NCBI GenBank assembly: GCA_043228905.1
Contig: JBHGNT010000010.1
Coordinates: 14,756,001 to 14,820,000 of the forward strand
Reading direction: 5' to 3'
Source: Azolla caroliniana
Lineage: Eukaryota; Polypodiophyta
DNA length: 64,000 bases
The notes beneath the pieces are model-generated. The model searched no databases. It was not told where the DNA came from and saw nothing but the letters and a program-made list of their open reading frames with translations. Within the stretch, counting starts at the first letter, position 1, and each line of letters starts with the position of its first letter. The position numbers and the translations under genes were made by a program. This document shows positions 53,484 to 63,176 of the stretch, one piece after another.

Positions 53484-55643
53484 ATGGATTTCTCTCTGCT
53501 CTCTCATCTTCCTTCTCCTCCTCCTCTATCCATCTCTTTTCCTAAACATTCTTCTTCTCGTCTTTTCATTTACTGTCAGAACCCTTCTTCTTCATCTTCT
53601 TCTTCTCCATCTTCTTCTTCTTCTTCTTCTTCTTCTCCATCTATGCCTCAAATGGAGCCATTCAATCGCAGCAGGCTCAATCGCCTAATTCCTGAACCAT
53701 CCCTGCTCGAGAAGGCAGAACACGCCATCGCTGGTAATTAATTCCGGAACGTTTTCTTTTCCTTGTCCTGTTTTCACAGATTTTGGCATTTTTTTTTTTT
53801 GTTGCTCTTGGTATTTTTCTTCTTCTTGTTTTAGCCAAACTCTGCATCTGTTGTTGATTTCTGCATTTTCCGCCGTTTTTTCTTCGTCTTGTAATTCTCT
53901 GTGTTCGTCGTCGTCGTCGTCGTCGATGTTGTTGTTACTGTTCTTATTTCTGAAACACAGTCCATTTTGTTTTCTTTACTTGTCATTTGCTTGCGTTTCC
54001 TTTACCTTCAGTTTTCTTCTGTTTTGTGTGCAGATCGATGCAGTATTCTGGAAGGAGATGAAGCATACAATTGTTGGGAGGCTCTCTTCGAGTTCGAGAA
54101 AATGAAGGTAGGAAATGGTGGAAACAACCATTCTTTTCCATTTTTTTGTATATAAATTAGATAGATAGAGAGATGGAGAGCTTGTAAATGGGAACTTCTA
54201 GAATCTTTGAGAAAGAGAAAGGAGATAAAGAGGAAGAAGACGAAGATGGAACCAAAACTTTCATACGAAAAGGATGTTAGAAATGATGATCTTGGATATC
54301 AGAACGCTACTAAAACAAAGACTAACTTTGATATGGGAACTACTAGAAGGTAAGAAGAAGAAAATGCCATTTCTCTAAGCAAGAAAATGATGATTTTGGA
54401 GATCTGAACTGTTTTGATCATGGAGATCTGACAAAGAAACCAAAAGGAGGAGGAGATGATGATGAAGAAGAATGGTGGATTCATATTAGCATCAGAGAAG
54501 ATTGATGGAAACAGAGCCATAGAAGAGTGAAGATTAAGGAACATTTAACAACATATCAGTAGCATTCTAGAAGAGTGATATCGATAGAGATGGAATCGTA
54601 TTAGCAGCCCAAAAGTGCAAGGATTAAGCACAACATATTAGCCTCCTGGAAGAGCAAGATGGATTCATATTAGCATTCTAGTAGCATCCTAGAAGAGTGA
54701 AGATTAAGGAACATTTAACAACATATCAGTAGCATTCTAGAAGAGTGATATCAATAGAGATGGAATCGTATTAGTAGCCCAAAAGTGCAAGGATTAAGCA
54801 CAACATATTAGCCTCCTGGAAGAGCGAGATGATACTAGCTTGTATAGATAGATATTTAGCATCCATAGAGAGGCCAATATTGGCCCATAGGACCTAAGTA
54901 CAAAAGCTATCTTGATGTGTGTCTTCTCCCTAAGAAGGGATTATTATTCATACTTTGAAGCACCAAGTCTCGATGTGTGAATAAGGCATACACATATGAG
55001 CCCAACCTTCTAGGTCTTATCTTTAGTGTGATACTCAAGTCATCACCCCCCTCTTAATATATCATCACAAGTGATATTCATCCTCTACTAGCCCTTCTTT
55101 TGCATACCTTACATGTCTTTATATTTGGCTGATTTTGATTCCATAATGCAACTTCAATACCTAGGTTGTGTGAAGGAGTGTTAGAGCTCAATGAGAGTTA
55201 ATACTCATGTTAGTAATGAAAGGGGGGGGGGTTGTGAGGGACAAAGAGCTATGTGGTAGACATTTATGGTTATTTGAATGCAGCATGAATGCACGGAAAA
55301 GTGCGATATTGCTTCATCTAAGGATAAATCCACAGCCTGTGAACCATTGGATCGCCTCGGGAACCTAGTTCGACAATCAGAAGGAGTGGCGACATTGATT
55401 GATAATGTTCTAATGTTGAGCAAAGCTAAGGAAATCCATCAAAAGGCACCTGGAGAAAAAACTGCTACACCCGAGGACAAGGAGAAGAAAGTGCATTTCT
55501 TTCCGGAACCGGATTCGTTGCCTCCAACAAAGGAGGATTTGGAGCTTCAAGAAAGTGCTAGAATGCCAGAGTCTCCTTTCACGAGAGTGTTGAGGAAGAT
55601 GGGTAGCCATTCATCTCCCTACCAAGATTGTGAACCGTTCTGA
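53484..55643 (+). CDS. MEE14: CCG-binding protein 1 / MEE14-like protein (227 aa)
   Basis: In Arabidopsis the homologue (CBP1, MATERNAL EFFECT EMBRYO ARREST 14) acts in the female gametophyte and binds the central-cell regulator CCG. The exons are 53484-53733, 54034-54107 and 55284-55643, with GTAATT and GTAGGA donors, both acceptors CAG, and preserved frame. Recognisable are MEPFNRSRLNRLIPEPSLLE (residues 57-76), ILEGDEAYNCWEALFEFEKM (about 88-107), EGVATLIDNV (141-150) and SPFTRVLR near the C terminus (205-212). The identification rests on my memory of these motifs and is good but not certain. The N terminus (MDFSLLSHLP, hydroxylated residues, RLFIYC, then a Ser run encoded by CTT/TCT repeats) resembles a plastid transit peptide, in tension with a nuclear role. 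The second intron, 1176 bp, is largely repeat sequence. Confidence 0.72.
54440..54832 (+). repeat. Intronic repeat with 170-bp tandem duplication
   Basis: In intron 2 of the MEE14-like gene the stretch from AGAAGAGTGAAGATTAAGGA to CCTCCTGGAAGAGC is present twice, at about 54521-54662 and 54691-54832, differing at only a few positions. The part from GAGGAGATGATGATGAAGAA through GATATCGATAGAGATGGA (54450-54592) recurs at 62157-62312 beside the copia remnant. Confidence 0.85.
54833..55225 (+). repeat. Dispersed repeat, copy A (intron 2 of the MEE14-like gene)
   Basis: CATAGAGAGGCCAATATTGG, GGACCTAAGTACAAAAGC, GTGTGAATAAGGCATACACA and GAGAGTTAATACTCATGTTA recur in the same order and orientation at 56518-56940 (copy B). 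The pair is about 80 per cent alike by eye, with small indels. Motifs such as CCTAGGTTGTGTGAAGGAG and TTAGAGCTC resemble LTR text, but no TG..CA boundary is clear. Confidence 0.8.
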
Positions 55644-56515
55644 CAGACAAGATAATCGATTCTGGGTGTCCTTCTTTGAGAGAAGTCTTAAGTTTTGAGT
55701 ACAATGAAAGAAAGAAAAATATGGTTTTTTGCTTAGAGACAAAGCTAATGCTGATTGTAAATAGGAGAGCTGCTTAAAATTATTTGCACTACCTTGTTTT
55801 CTCATAGCCAAGTTTTTATTGATTGTAAATAGGAGAGCTTTTGCACTTCTTGCAATAGATTGTATATAATGAATGCAATACATGTAAAATTCAAACAAAA
55901 TGTACATACATTGTTCTGTCCTCTCTCGAGATAGACCTAAATAGACTCGTCTATGGTTAGTGGAGGATCTAACGCCATGTTCATAGGATTGTGATGTATG
56001 ACTTTGCCAACTTCCATCATGAACCTCCCCAAGTGAAACTGTTACAAAGTTTGTCTATGGGCACCAATGTAAATGTGGTAAAGGAAACTCTAATATGTGA
56101 GTATATGGGGTTGTAAGACATTCTATGAAAGAGTGTGGAGTCCACAACCTTTTCTTGGTGTATCAGGTAGTAGTAGTAAACCAAGTAGAGTTTATGGTCA
56201 AAACTTTGCATGCACAAGTAAACTCTAGAGTGATGGGATGGAGTCATGCCACATTGGATCATAAAGGTTGCTTTTTAAGTATGTTTTGGCCAGGAGACAA
56301 GAAAAGGTAAGCTTGTGCGCGTACTTATTTTTCCCTTATGGTTCAAACTAATGGTAAGGATCACAACTTGTGATGAGTTTTTGTTCAGATTTACACCCAA
56401 ATAGATTAAATTGATTAAGACCACACATGAATCAAAAGTGCGAGGGATGAGTTTTGGTTTAGATTTACATGAACAAAATGAATTAATTAAGGGCACATGG
56501 GTTGTGCAAATGTGA
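55644..56515. other. 3' UTR of the MEE14-like gene and intergenic DNA
   Basis: GATTGTAAATAGGAGAGCT occurs twice, at 55752 and 55822, within the likely 3' UTR; AATGAATGCAATACATGTAA near 55868 could carry the polyadenylation region. No gene is seen beyond. Confidence 0.45.
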
Positions 56516-56940
56516 TTGGATTAGATATTTTTTAGTGTCCATAGAGAGGCAATATTTACCCATGGGACCTAAGTACACAACTTTCTTAATGTGTGTCTCT
56601 TCTTAAGAAGGGATATTCATACTTCAAAGCGTAAAGTCTTGTGTGTGAATAAGGCATATACAAATGAGCTCAACCTTCTAGGTGTTCTCTTTAGTGTGGC
56701 ACTGCAAGTCATCACCTCTTAATATGTCATAATTGCTTTCACGAATTGCACTATATGTGGAGCATGTAAAAAGCCATTGATACTCATCCTCTATTAGCCT
56801 TCCTCACATACCTTAATTGCGTTTATGGCTAATGGGGTTTGATGCCATTATGCAACTTTAAGACCTAGGTTGTGCGATTGAGTACGAAGGCGTGTTAGGG
56901 CTCTACGAGAGTTAATACTCATTTAGTAAGTTTTCTTGCC
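56516..56940 (+). repeat. Dispersed repeat, copy B
   Basis: This is the partner of 54833-55225. It carries about 60 extra bases (ATTGCTTTCACGAATTGCAC onward, near 56730) that copy A lacks. Both copies end in GAGAGTTAATACTCAT. Confidence 0.8.
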
Positions 56941-57198
56941 TTTTGAATCCAACAATTAAGGTTGACCTTTACAACATAATATTCTAATTTATCCTTTTAG
57001 CATCTTCCCATTCGAAAGCATTAACCTTTTCTTAATGACTACATATTTTATAACATCATTTGAAAGGTCTAAGAGATCTTCTACAACCCATCTTATGAAC
57101 CATTTTTTGATGTCAACTACCAACTAGATGGGATATTTTTTCTCTTATGATTTTTGTCGCTCACATCCAACATTCCAACCAAGATGTGGTAATCTATG
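56941..57198. other. No gene seen
   Basis: Short AT-rich spacer before the copia LTR. Confidence 0.4.
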
Positions 57199-57396
57199 TG
57201 TTGAGAATCAAGCTCAACTTGTGTGAACACGTGCTTCTGAAGAAAAGGACGATGTGTGAAAAAGTGTGTGAGCACACTTTATTGTAATCCGTGCAATTGT
57301 CAAGTGTTAATGTGGTCAAAGAATATTAGATATTCTTATGACAAAATCGTACTCAAGTGGATATCTTGGTTAGATTGCACCAACACATTTAATATG

Positions 57397-57439
<43 letters not shown>

Positions 57440-57458
57440 AAGAGTTAGATTCTTTACA
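57199..57458 (+). repeat. 5' LTR of the copia remnant
   Basis: It starts TGTTGAGAATCAAGCTCAAC and ends TTCTTTACA, directly before the primer-binding site. A (CA)n tract of about 38 bp (57398-57435) has expanded inside it. The 5 bases before it are CTATG; no matching flank can be checked because the 3' LTR is lost. Confidence 0.75.
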
Positions 57459-57470
57459 TGGTATCAGAGC
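57459..57470 (+). other. Copia primer-binding site (initiator tRNA-Met)
   Basis: TGGTATCAGAGC is complementary to the 3' end of plant initiator methionine tRNA, the standard primer of plant copia elements. It follows the LTR terminus without a gap. Confidence 0.9.
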
Positions 57471-57631
57471 GCGAGGGTTAGAGATCCTTCACTAAGCTCT
57501 ACCATTGAAAACGCATGAGCAGTTAGAGACGCAGTTTTAAAACCTGCCATCGTCGTTGTAGTGTTGCACAACAAGAAGCTCACGTTAACATGACCATACA
57601 AATCAAGCCAAATCAGAAAAATGAATGCATA

Positions 57632-58135
57632 GATGGGTAGCGCACTTCCAACAGAGAAGTTGGACATGCACAACTACACATCTTGGGAATATAAGATGCA
57701 ACAATCTTGGGAATATAAGAGGCAAGGGTATTGGAGTTATATCGAGGGAGCTCAAGAAACAACCCCCAATATTACAAATCCTAACTACCCCACATGGTAG
57801 CAAGGCGCTAGTAGGGTGATGTATTGTTTGGCAATATGTGTGCAAGATCACATGCTAAGCTATATTCGTGATGCGAAATGCATACTAGATGGGTAGCGCA
57901 CTTCCAACAGAGAAGTTGGACATGCACAACTACACATCTTGGGAATATAAGATGCAACAATCTTGGGAATATAAGAGGCAAGGGTATTGGAGTTATATCG
58001 AGGGAGCTCAAGAAACAACCCCCAATATTACAAATCCTAACTACCCCACATGGTAGCAAGGCGCTAGTAGGGTGATGTATTGTTTGGCAATATGTGTGCA
58101 AGATCACATGCTAAGCTATATTCGTGATGCGAAAG
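57632..58135 (+). repeat. Perfect 256-bp tandem duplication inside copia gag
   Basis: GATGGGTAGCGCACTTCCAA starts at 57632 and again at 57888, and both copies run without a visible mismatch to GTGATGCGAAA (57869 and 58125). The joint TGCATACTA adds a few bases. Within each copy ATCTTGGGAATATAAGA is also doubled. Confidence 0.92.
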
Positions 58136-58320
58136 CCCCAACAAAAGCGTGGAAAAACATGAAGAAGATTTTTGTGACTTCAACCATAGCGAGAAAACTT
58201 CAACTCCAGCAGGAGTTGAACAATATTCGGCAGGGGGATATGGCAATTGATGATGACGAGATGGTGCATATCTGCCTTGGCAAAAATATGGCTCATTTTG
58301 AACTGCCATAACAACAAGGG
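57640..58320 (+). pseudogene. Copia gag remnant with duplicated N-terminal part
   Basis: The frame reads LPTEKLDMHNYTSWEYKM, then an intervening TAG, SRVMYCLAICVQDHMLSYIR and DAKAPTKAWKNMKKIFVTST, ARKLQLQQELNNIRQGDMAI. This is the UBN2/gag region of plant copia elements, which forms the particle shell. The part before DAKAP occurs twice because of a 256-bp tandem duplication. A Gly/His/Arg-rich stretch (RGHGHGHENRGRNGQGRGG, about 58435-58495) follows in another frame. Confidence 0.8.
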
Positions 58321-58613
58321 AGAACCCCCAAGCTTTTTTGACTTGCAATCCATGCTAATGGTTGAGGAGAACCATACACAGTTGAAAAGCACGACATTTG
58401 ATGGCCATATGCTATATACACATGATGATCTTGGTCGAGGTCATGGTCATGGTCATGAAAACCGGGGGAGGAATGGCCAAGGAAGAGGTGGACCGACGAT
58501 GTCCACAACAGTTTAATTCTAGGCAGCAAGAAGGTCGAAACAACCGAGGGAATTCCGGCAAAAAAGGGAGCTTCCACCAACATGCATCAACCAGGCAGAA
58601 CCATAAAACTGAA

Positions 58614-59071
58614 TGTTGGTATTGTGGAAAGCCTGGCCACTTTGAAGCCGAGTGTCGGAAGAAGAAGAATGACTCAGCTGCCTCACCCCGATAGCAAACA
58701 AACTATGCTATGATGGCTGACCTAGAAAACAAAGGGCCGATGTTTGTTATGCGACATCGGACGAATAACATGATAACAAGTGTTTCCCAACCTGATGATG
58801 TATGGTTCGTGGACTCAAGTGCCTCAAATCACATGACAAGTCATCAAGAATGGTTCATGAATTTGAGGGAACCCGAGAGACCCGGTGTGGTGGAGATTGA
58901 TGATGACTCCAGACACATGATTGAGCACGTTGGAGATGTGGCCCTTAACAATCACGACAACAAGGGCTACATGGAGGATATACTGCATGTCTCAACAATC
59001 ACAAAGAATTTGGTCTCAGTTGGCCAAATTGTCGAACAAGGAATGCAAGTGCGATTCAACCTGGAAGGTTG
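58614..59071 (+). pseudogene. Copia zinc knuckle and protease region
   Basis: CWYCGKPGHFEAEC is an intact C-x2-C-x4-H-x4-C knuckle. After a stop at 58693 the same frame continues with VWFVDSSASNHMTSHQEWFM, the aspartic protease site. The canonical D-S-G is D-S-S here, so the active-site turn lacks its glycine. ITKNLVSVGQIVEQGMQVRF closes the domain. Confidence 0.85.
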
Positions 59072-59179
59072 ATTCATCGAGGATAAGGGCCAACCTATCG
59101 CTCATGCAAGAAGAGAAGGTCACATGTTTATTCTTGATGCGACTAAGGTGAAACAACAATGTATGCAAAGGGTCTCAAG

Positions 59180-59892
59180 GCTGAGTCTGATATCGAGTTG
59201 TGGCACAAAAGGGTTGGCCATGTAAACCTCGATAAACTCTGATCAATGCAAACAAAAGGGGCTGTGTATGGATTGACACAATTTACTTCGAAACATCCTG
59301 ATAATGTATGTGAGGCATGCCAACGAGGCAAGCAACATAGGCATCCATTCCTAAGCGAAAGAAATATGCGTAAAGGCTTGCTGGACGTCATCCACTTAGA
59401 TATATGGGGCGCAACTCAAACAATGACATTTGGTGGGCGTAGGTAGTTCGTTACCTTCATTGACGACTATTCGCGACATACCTGGATATGCCCGATGAAG
59501 TCGAAAAGTGAGGTCTTCTCCCACTTTCTCAAGTTAAAGACCGGTTTATCCACTTAGATATATGGGGCGCAACTCAAACAATGACAATTGGTGGGCATAG
59601 GTAGTTCGTTACCTTCATTGACGACTATTCGCAACATACTTGGATATGCCCGATGGAGTCGAAAAGTGAGGTCTTCTCCCACTTTATCAAGTTAAAGAAT
59701 TGCGTGGAGAATGAGACGAATCGCAAGGTTCGATGCTTATGGTGTGATGGTGGCTAAGAATACTTCTCAATCGAGTTCAAGGCCTTTCTAGAAGAGAAGG
59801 GGATTCGCCGGGAATTCTCTTGCTCGTACACACAATAGTAAAACGGTGTTGCTGAGCGGAAGAATCGCACAATTATTGAGATGTCCCGTTGT
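59180..59892 (+). pseudogene. Copia GAG-pre-integrase and integrase core, first part
   Basis: LWHKRVGHVNLDKL and CEACQRGKQH give the H-x4-H and C-x2-C of the zinc domain. HLDIWG and FVTFIDDYSRHTWICPMKSK give the first catalytic Asp region; RCLWCDGG, FLEEKGIRREFSCSYT and NGVAERKNRTIIEMSR give the second Asp and the Glu. Stops replace residues at three places. The second domain is broken by a 158-bp duplication, and the text stops after EMSR where foreign sequence begins. Confidence 0.85.
59391..59706 (+). repeat. Diverged 158-bp tandem duplication in copia integrase
   Basis: TCCACTTAGATATATGGGGC begins at 59391 and 59549. The two copies differ at about six positions (for example GGGCGTAGG/GGGCATAGG and CGACATACC/CAACATACT), so this duplication is older than the 256-bp one in gag, or has been under less conversion. 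Confidence 0.9.
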
Positions 59893-61074
59893 CGTGAAAA
59901 TCCGTTACTATGTGCGGATTGTGAGGCGTAACTGCCAGGGTTCTAGACCGGAAGGATTTGAAGTTTGTACTAGCTTTAACGATAAAGTATTTAAGATAGA
60001 TTGAGAGAGATTGATATAGAGAAAGAGAGAGATTGAGATAAAGATTAAACGCTTAACTTTAGATTTGAGAGACAAGATACATCAACAATAGGATAGCAAG
60101 TTTCTTATTTTTCCCAAATTTTTCATTAGCCTCCTCTTGCTTGATTCCTCCACTCTTTTATAGATGCCCCCATGCATATGGTGCATGTGAGGGTGCAAGA
60201 CATGCACGTAATACATGTTTGCCATGTCATCATCTAAGCTCTCATGTATGAGAATTTACATGTAAAATGATCAAAGTAAAACTTTTGAAGATATGACTTG
60301 GCTTAGTGGTAAGCCTATTGACTTTCAACTTGGAGGTGCAAGGTTCAAATTTTTACTTGCACCCCTTTGTATACAAATTTTCTTTTTACTAGGCTTTTTA
60401 GTCTTGTTTTTACAAATGTTTAAGTGCATATTACACCTTCACTTGACCTCCAAAGAACTAGACGATTTTGTTCGTTTCACAACGGAAAAGTTCAAGACAT
60501 CGTGCGTCCGGTTTGCAACCCGAGCCGGTTTTGTCCAATCTCCATCCCGATCTGGTTTCGTAGTTGTCTGATCGCCATCCGGTTTCGTCGCCGTCCGTCC
60601 GTCGATCCGATCATCGGTTTCGTCGTCTTCCGTCCGCCGGTCTGGTGTCGTTTGCCTGTCCGGTTCCGTTTGGATTCGTCCAAAACCAATGAACTTGGCT
60701 GAATCCATTCGTCAAGTCATACAACTTAACCTTTCTATGCTCCAAACACGTAGATATATTTTGAAGAGATATTGGTATGGTTATATACTTTGGGATTCTT
60801 ATTTGTCCTGTCTATATGGGATATCTCACAGTTTTGTTTTTCTTTTCGTCTTCGCAATCTTCATACCCACATAACTTAACACTTAGTTGTCCGTTTCTTA
60901 TGTAGTAAAGTGAATTCGAAAGCTCTTAAAGACCTCCATCTTTTTGTACCAAGATATTAAACTTATTTAGAATAGTATCTTCACTATTATTGTTTCATAT
61001 CTTGTGAGAAGAACCACACTCAATTTTGTATGTTCCTCACAATTTACACACTATCGCCGAAAATCTTCACGACA
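59890..61074. mobile_element. 1.2-kb insertion in the copia integrase, possible TIRs
   Basis: Copia coding text stops at EMSR before 59890 and resumes with AMLHEKNMPKIYWAEA after 61080, so about 1.19 kb is foreign. The ends TGTCGTGAAAATC (59890) and, inverted, TGTCGTGAAGATT (61074) match at 8 bases perfectly and then imperfectly. I find no target duplication. The inside holds a GA-rich stretch (59998-60045), a tRNA-like SINE head (60299-60352) and a GC-richer block with CCGGTTTCGTC-like repeats (60505-60690). No transposase is seen. Confidence 0.6.
60299..60352 (+). mobile_element. tRNA-like SINE head
   Basis: TGGCTTAGTGG (60299-60309) fits a Pol III A box and GGTTCAAATTT (60342) a B box, 43 bases apart, as in tRNA genes. 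GGCTTAGTGGTAAGCC can form a D-arm. The anticodon and acceptor stems do not pair, so it is not a functional tRNA. Confidence 0.45.
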
Positions 61075-61440
61075 CCACGCCATGTTGCATGAAAAGAACA
61101 TGCCTAAGATCTATTGGGCAGAGGCAACAATTACTGCTATGTATCTCATCAATAGGTGCACGACCGAGGTGTCCATGACATCACCCCTCACGAGAAGTAT
61201 TTTGGGACAAAGCTAGACCTTTCACACTTGAAGGTTTTTGGCAGCATTGCATTTGTGCATGTACCCGATGAGAAGCGGAGAAAGCTTGACCCAAGGTCGG
61301 AGAAGATGATATTTGTTGGTTACTCACTTGAGCAAAAGGGTTAAAAGTGTTTTAATCCCATCACTCAACAATCACGAGTAAGACGAGACATGGTATTTGA
61401 TGAGGTGACATCATGGTATGACCCAACATCAGTGACCCTC
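61075..61440 (+). pseudogene. Copia integrase, C-terminal part
   Basis: MLHEKNMPKIYWAEATITAM and LINRCTTEV, then after a frame change HEKYFGTKLDLSHLKVFGSI and KLDPRSEKMIFVGYSLEQKG, and VRRDMVFDEVTSWYDP. This is the expected end of the integrase and the following conserved block of copia polyproteins. Confidence 0.85.
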
Positions 61441-61657
61441 GTCGTGCTCGAAACAAGCAGATCTGGAGCAGATTTTGAGAGTGAAGAAGAAGAGATGCTA
61501 ACGTCCATTATGGGTGGAGAACCAACAGAGAGTCTACCTGCACTCTAGCTGACTGGACTTGAGGTGTCATCCAACAATCAGAGTCTTGCACAACATGAAG
61601 AAACCTCTGATGTGGTGTCACCTTGGTTTACACCTGTAGAAAGAAAAAAAGGGCAAG

Positions 61658-62040
61658 ATGCTTGAGAAAGAGGCCAAGGACATGACATCCGGTGAAGGCT
61701 CAAATCATTCATCCCGATCGGTTGATAGCAAGTATGAAATGAAGACGGCCTCGAAGGTGACCAAAGGAAAACTCCGTCAATCGAATCGACAAAAAAACCC
61801 GATAGTTAGGTTCGGGTACAATGATTACATGGCCCACCATTATGCATTCATGATGAAGGTCGTAGCAGACCAAGAACCCGAGACTTACAAAGAAGTTGCC
61901 CAAGATCCCCGGTGGATCGAGGCAATGAGGGAGGAGATGCGCGCATTGTTTGACAACGATACTTGGGATTTAGTCCCATCCTCTAAAATCATGAAAAAGC
62001 CAATTGGTTCAGGAATTAGGCGATTAGCTTGTTGCGATTG
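61658..62040 (+). pseudogene. Copia linker and truncated start of reverse transcriptase
   Basis: LRQSNRQKNPIVRFGYNDYM is the usual linker text (R-x-S-R-x-x-P-P..Y) and PRWIEAMREEMRALFDNDTW DLVP is the N-terminal edge of the copia reverse transcriptase. A stop then follows after LACCD, and the next sequence is unrelated, so about 2 kb of polyprotein has been lost. Confidence 0.85.
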
Positions 62041-62325
62041 AATGGCTCCATTCGAGGCATAGACAAAGAAGAGGAAGAAGAAGTTGAAGAAGAAGAAGGG
62101 TTCTGACAGTAAAGGAAAAGACGAGAAGAAGAATGCTTATGAAAAGAGATGGATAGAGGAGGAGGAGATGATGACGAAGAAGAATGGTGGATTCATATTA
62201 ACATCAGAGAAGATTGATGGAAACAGAGCCACTATAGCATCCTAGAAGAATGAGATTAAGGAACATTTAACATCATATTAGTAGCATTCTAGAAGAGTGA
62301 TATCGATAGAGATGGAGCCGTATTC
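62041..62325 (+). repeat. Repeat shared with intron 2 of the MEE14-like gene
   Basis: After a purine-rich, AAG-repetitive lead, GATGACGAAGAAGAATGGTG, GATTCATATTAACATCAGAG and GTAGCATTCTAGAAGAGTGA match 54450-54592 closely. It sits exactly where the copia reverse transcriptase should continue. Its last 50 bases overlap the minus-strand gag fragment. Confidence 0.85.
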
Positions 62326-62750
62326 CTTTTCCTTCCTTCTCGCTTCCTCATTCAGGATGCTTGTCTTCACTGCTTGTAAAGACAAGTTCTCTTCTTGACA
62401 GGAGGTGCTGAGAGTAACCACCAGGTTCTCCCAACTATCCGACAATGCGCACATTAGTAGGATGGCTTGCATAACATCATCAAGGTAAAACTTGGTTGCA
62501 ACAAGTTGATTTACATACCCCATGAATGTGTTGATGTGTTCGACGATGCTCTCACCGTCTCTGTATTTCAATCGTACGATCTTTCTCATCAGTGAGATTT
62601 TATTGAGGGTGTTGTTCCTCTCATATAGACCTGACAACTTTTGTCACATCTCATGCGCATTCGTTTCGTTTGCCACATGTTGAAGGACAATTGCATCTTT
62701 CACCTTTAGTTATCACAGTTATCAATCACCCGTACATCTCGTACAGTAAC
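62278..62750 (-). pseudogene. Copia gag fragment, second family, inverted
   Basis: The minus strand reads QHVANETNAHEM, a stop, KLSGLYERNNTLNKISLMRK, YRDGESIVEHINTFMGYVNQ and DDVMQAILLMCALSDSWENL. This is the UBN2/gag region of a copia group different from that at 57.6 kb. It ends after SILNEEARRKEKEYGSISI, at the boundary with the intron-like repeat. Confidence 0.85.
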
Positions 62751-62814
62751 GCCAAGATGTTGATTCGTCGAAGGCAACATCACGGCTAACTCAAACTTGC
62801 TTTGACCGGTAGGG

Positions 62815-63022
62815 ATTGGCAACGGTTCGGTTTAGGCTTAGCCGGTTTGGCCTGATCCAAGCCAAACCGGCTAAGCCTAAACCGTTTACGAGATCTCAAA
62901 CATGAGCCAAGCCGAGCCGAGCCGAGCCGGTTCACAAACCGGTTTAGCCTAAACCGGTTTAGCCTAAACCGGTTTGGTAAACGGCTTGTAAACCGGTTTC
63001 CAAACCGGCTTGTAAACCGGTT
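62815..63022. repeat. AACCGG-type short repeat block with foldbacks
   Basis: TTTAGCCTAAACCGG or GTAAACCGGTTT units recur about ten times, plus a GCCGAGCCGAGCCGA run at 62914. GCCGGTTTGG at 62839 pairs with CCAAACCGGC at 62863 to make a hairpin. It lies between two gag remnants. Confidence 0.8.
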
Positions 63023-63026
63023 TAGA

Positions 63027-63176
63027 AACCTCTCTCTCTCTCTCTCTCCCTCCCCCTACCTCCCTCTCTCTCTCAGATGATCCACTATATACTATACATT
63101 GTACAAGCTCTCCCTCCCACTCTCTCTCACGTCTGTGGTCTCGACTCTCTCTCTCTCTCTCTCTCCCCTCCCCTCT
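63027..63176. repeat. (TC)n-rich tracts
   Basis: TC/CT dinucleotide tracts at 63030-63075 and 63143-63170, separated by about 70 bases of ordinary sequence. Confidence 0.9.

Larger units (their letters stand above)
57199..62040 (+). mobile_element. Ty1/copia retrotransposon remnant, 3'-truncated
   Basis: The order is LTR (57199-57458), primer-binding site (57459-57470), gag (about 57640-58320), CCHC knuckle (58614-58655), protease (58800-59070), integrase (59180-59890 and 61075-61350) and the first part of the reverse transcriptase (61770-62020). Everything after the ..MREEMRALFDNDTWDLVPSS motif is missing, including the catalytic YVDD box, RNase H and the 3' LTR. Two tandem duplications and one large insertion disturb it further. 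There are many stops and several frame changes, so it is dead. Confidence 0.88.

Noticed and set aside
53901-54155. Frame over exon 2 of the MEE14-like gene starting with Val/Met run
   Set aside because: It is a shadow of the real exon (54034-54107) extended into the intron; the Val run is a GTC repeat.
60299-60352. A functional tRNA gene
   Set aside because: A and B boxes and a D-arm are present, but the acceptor and anticodon stems do not pair and the T loop is wrong.
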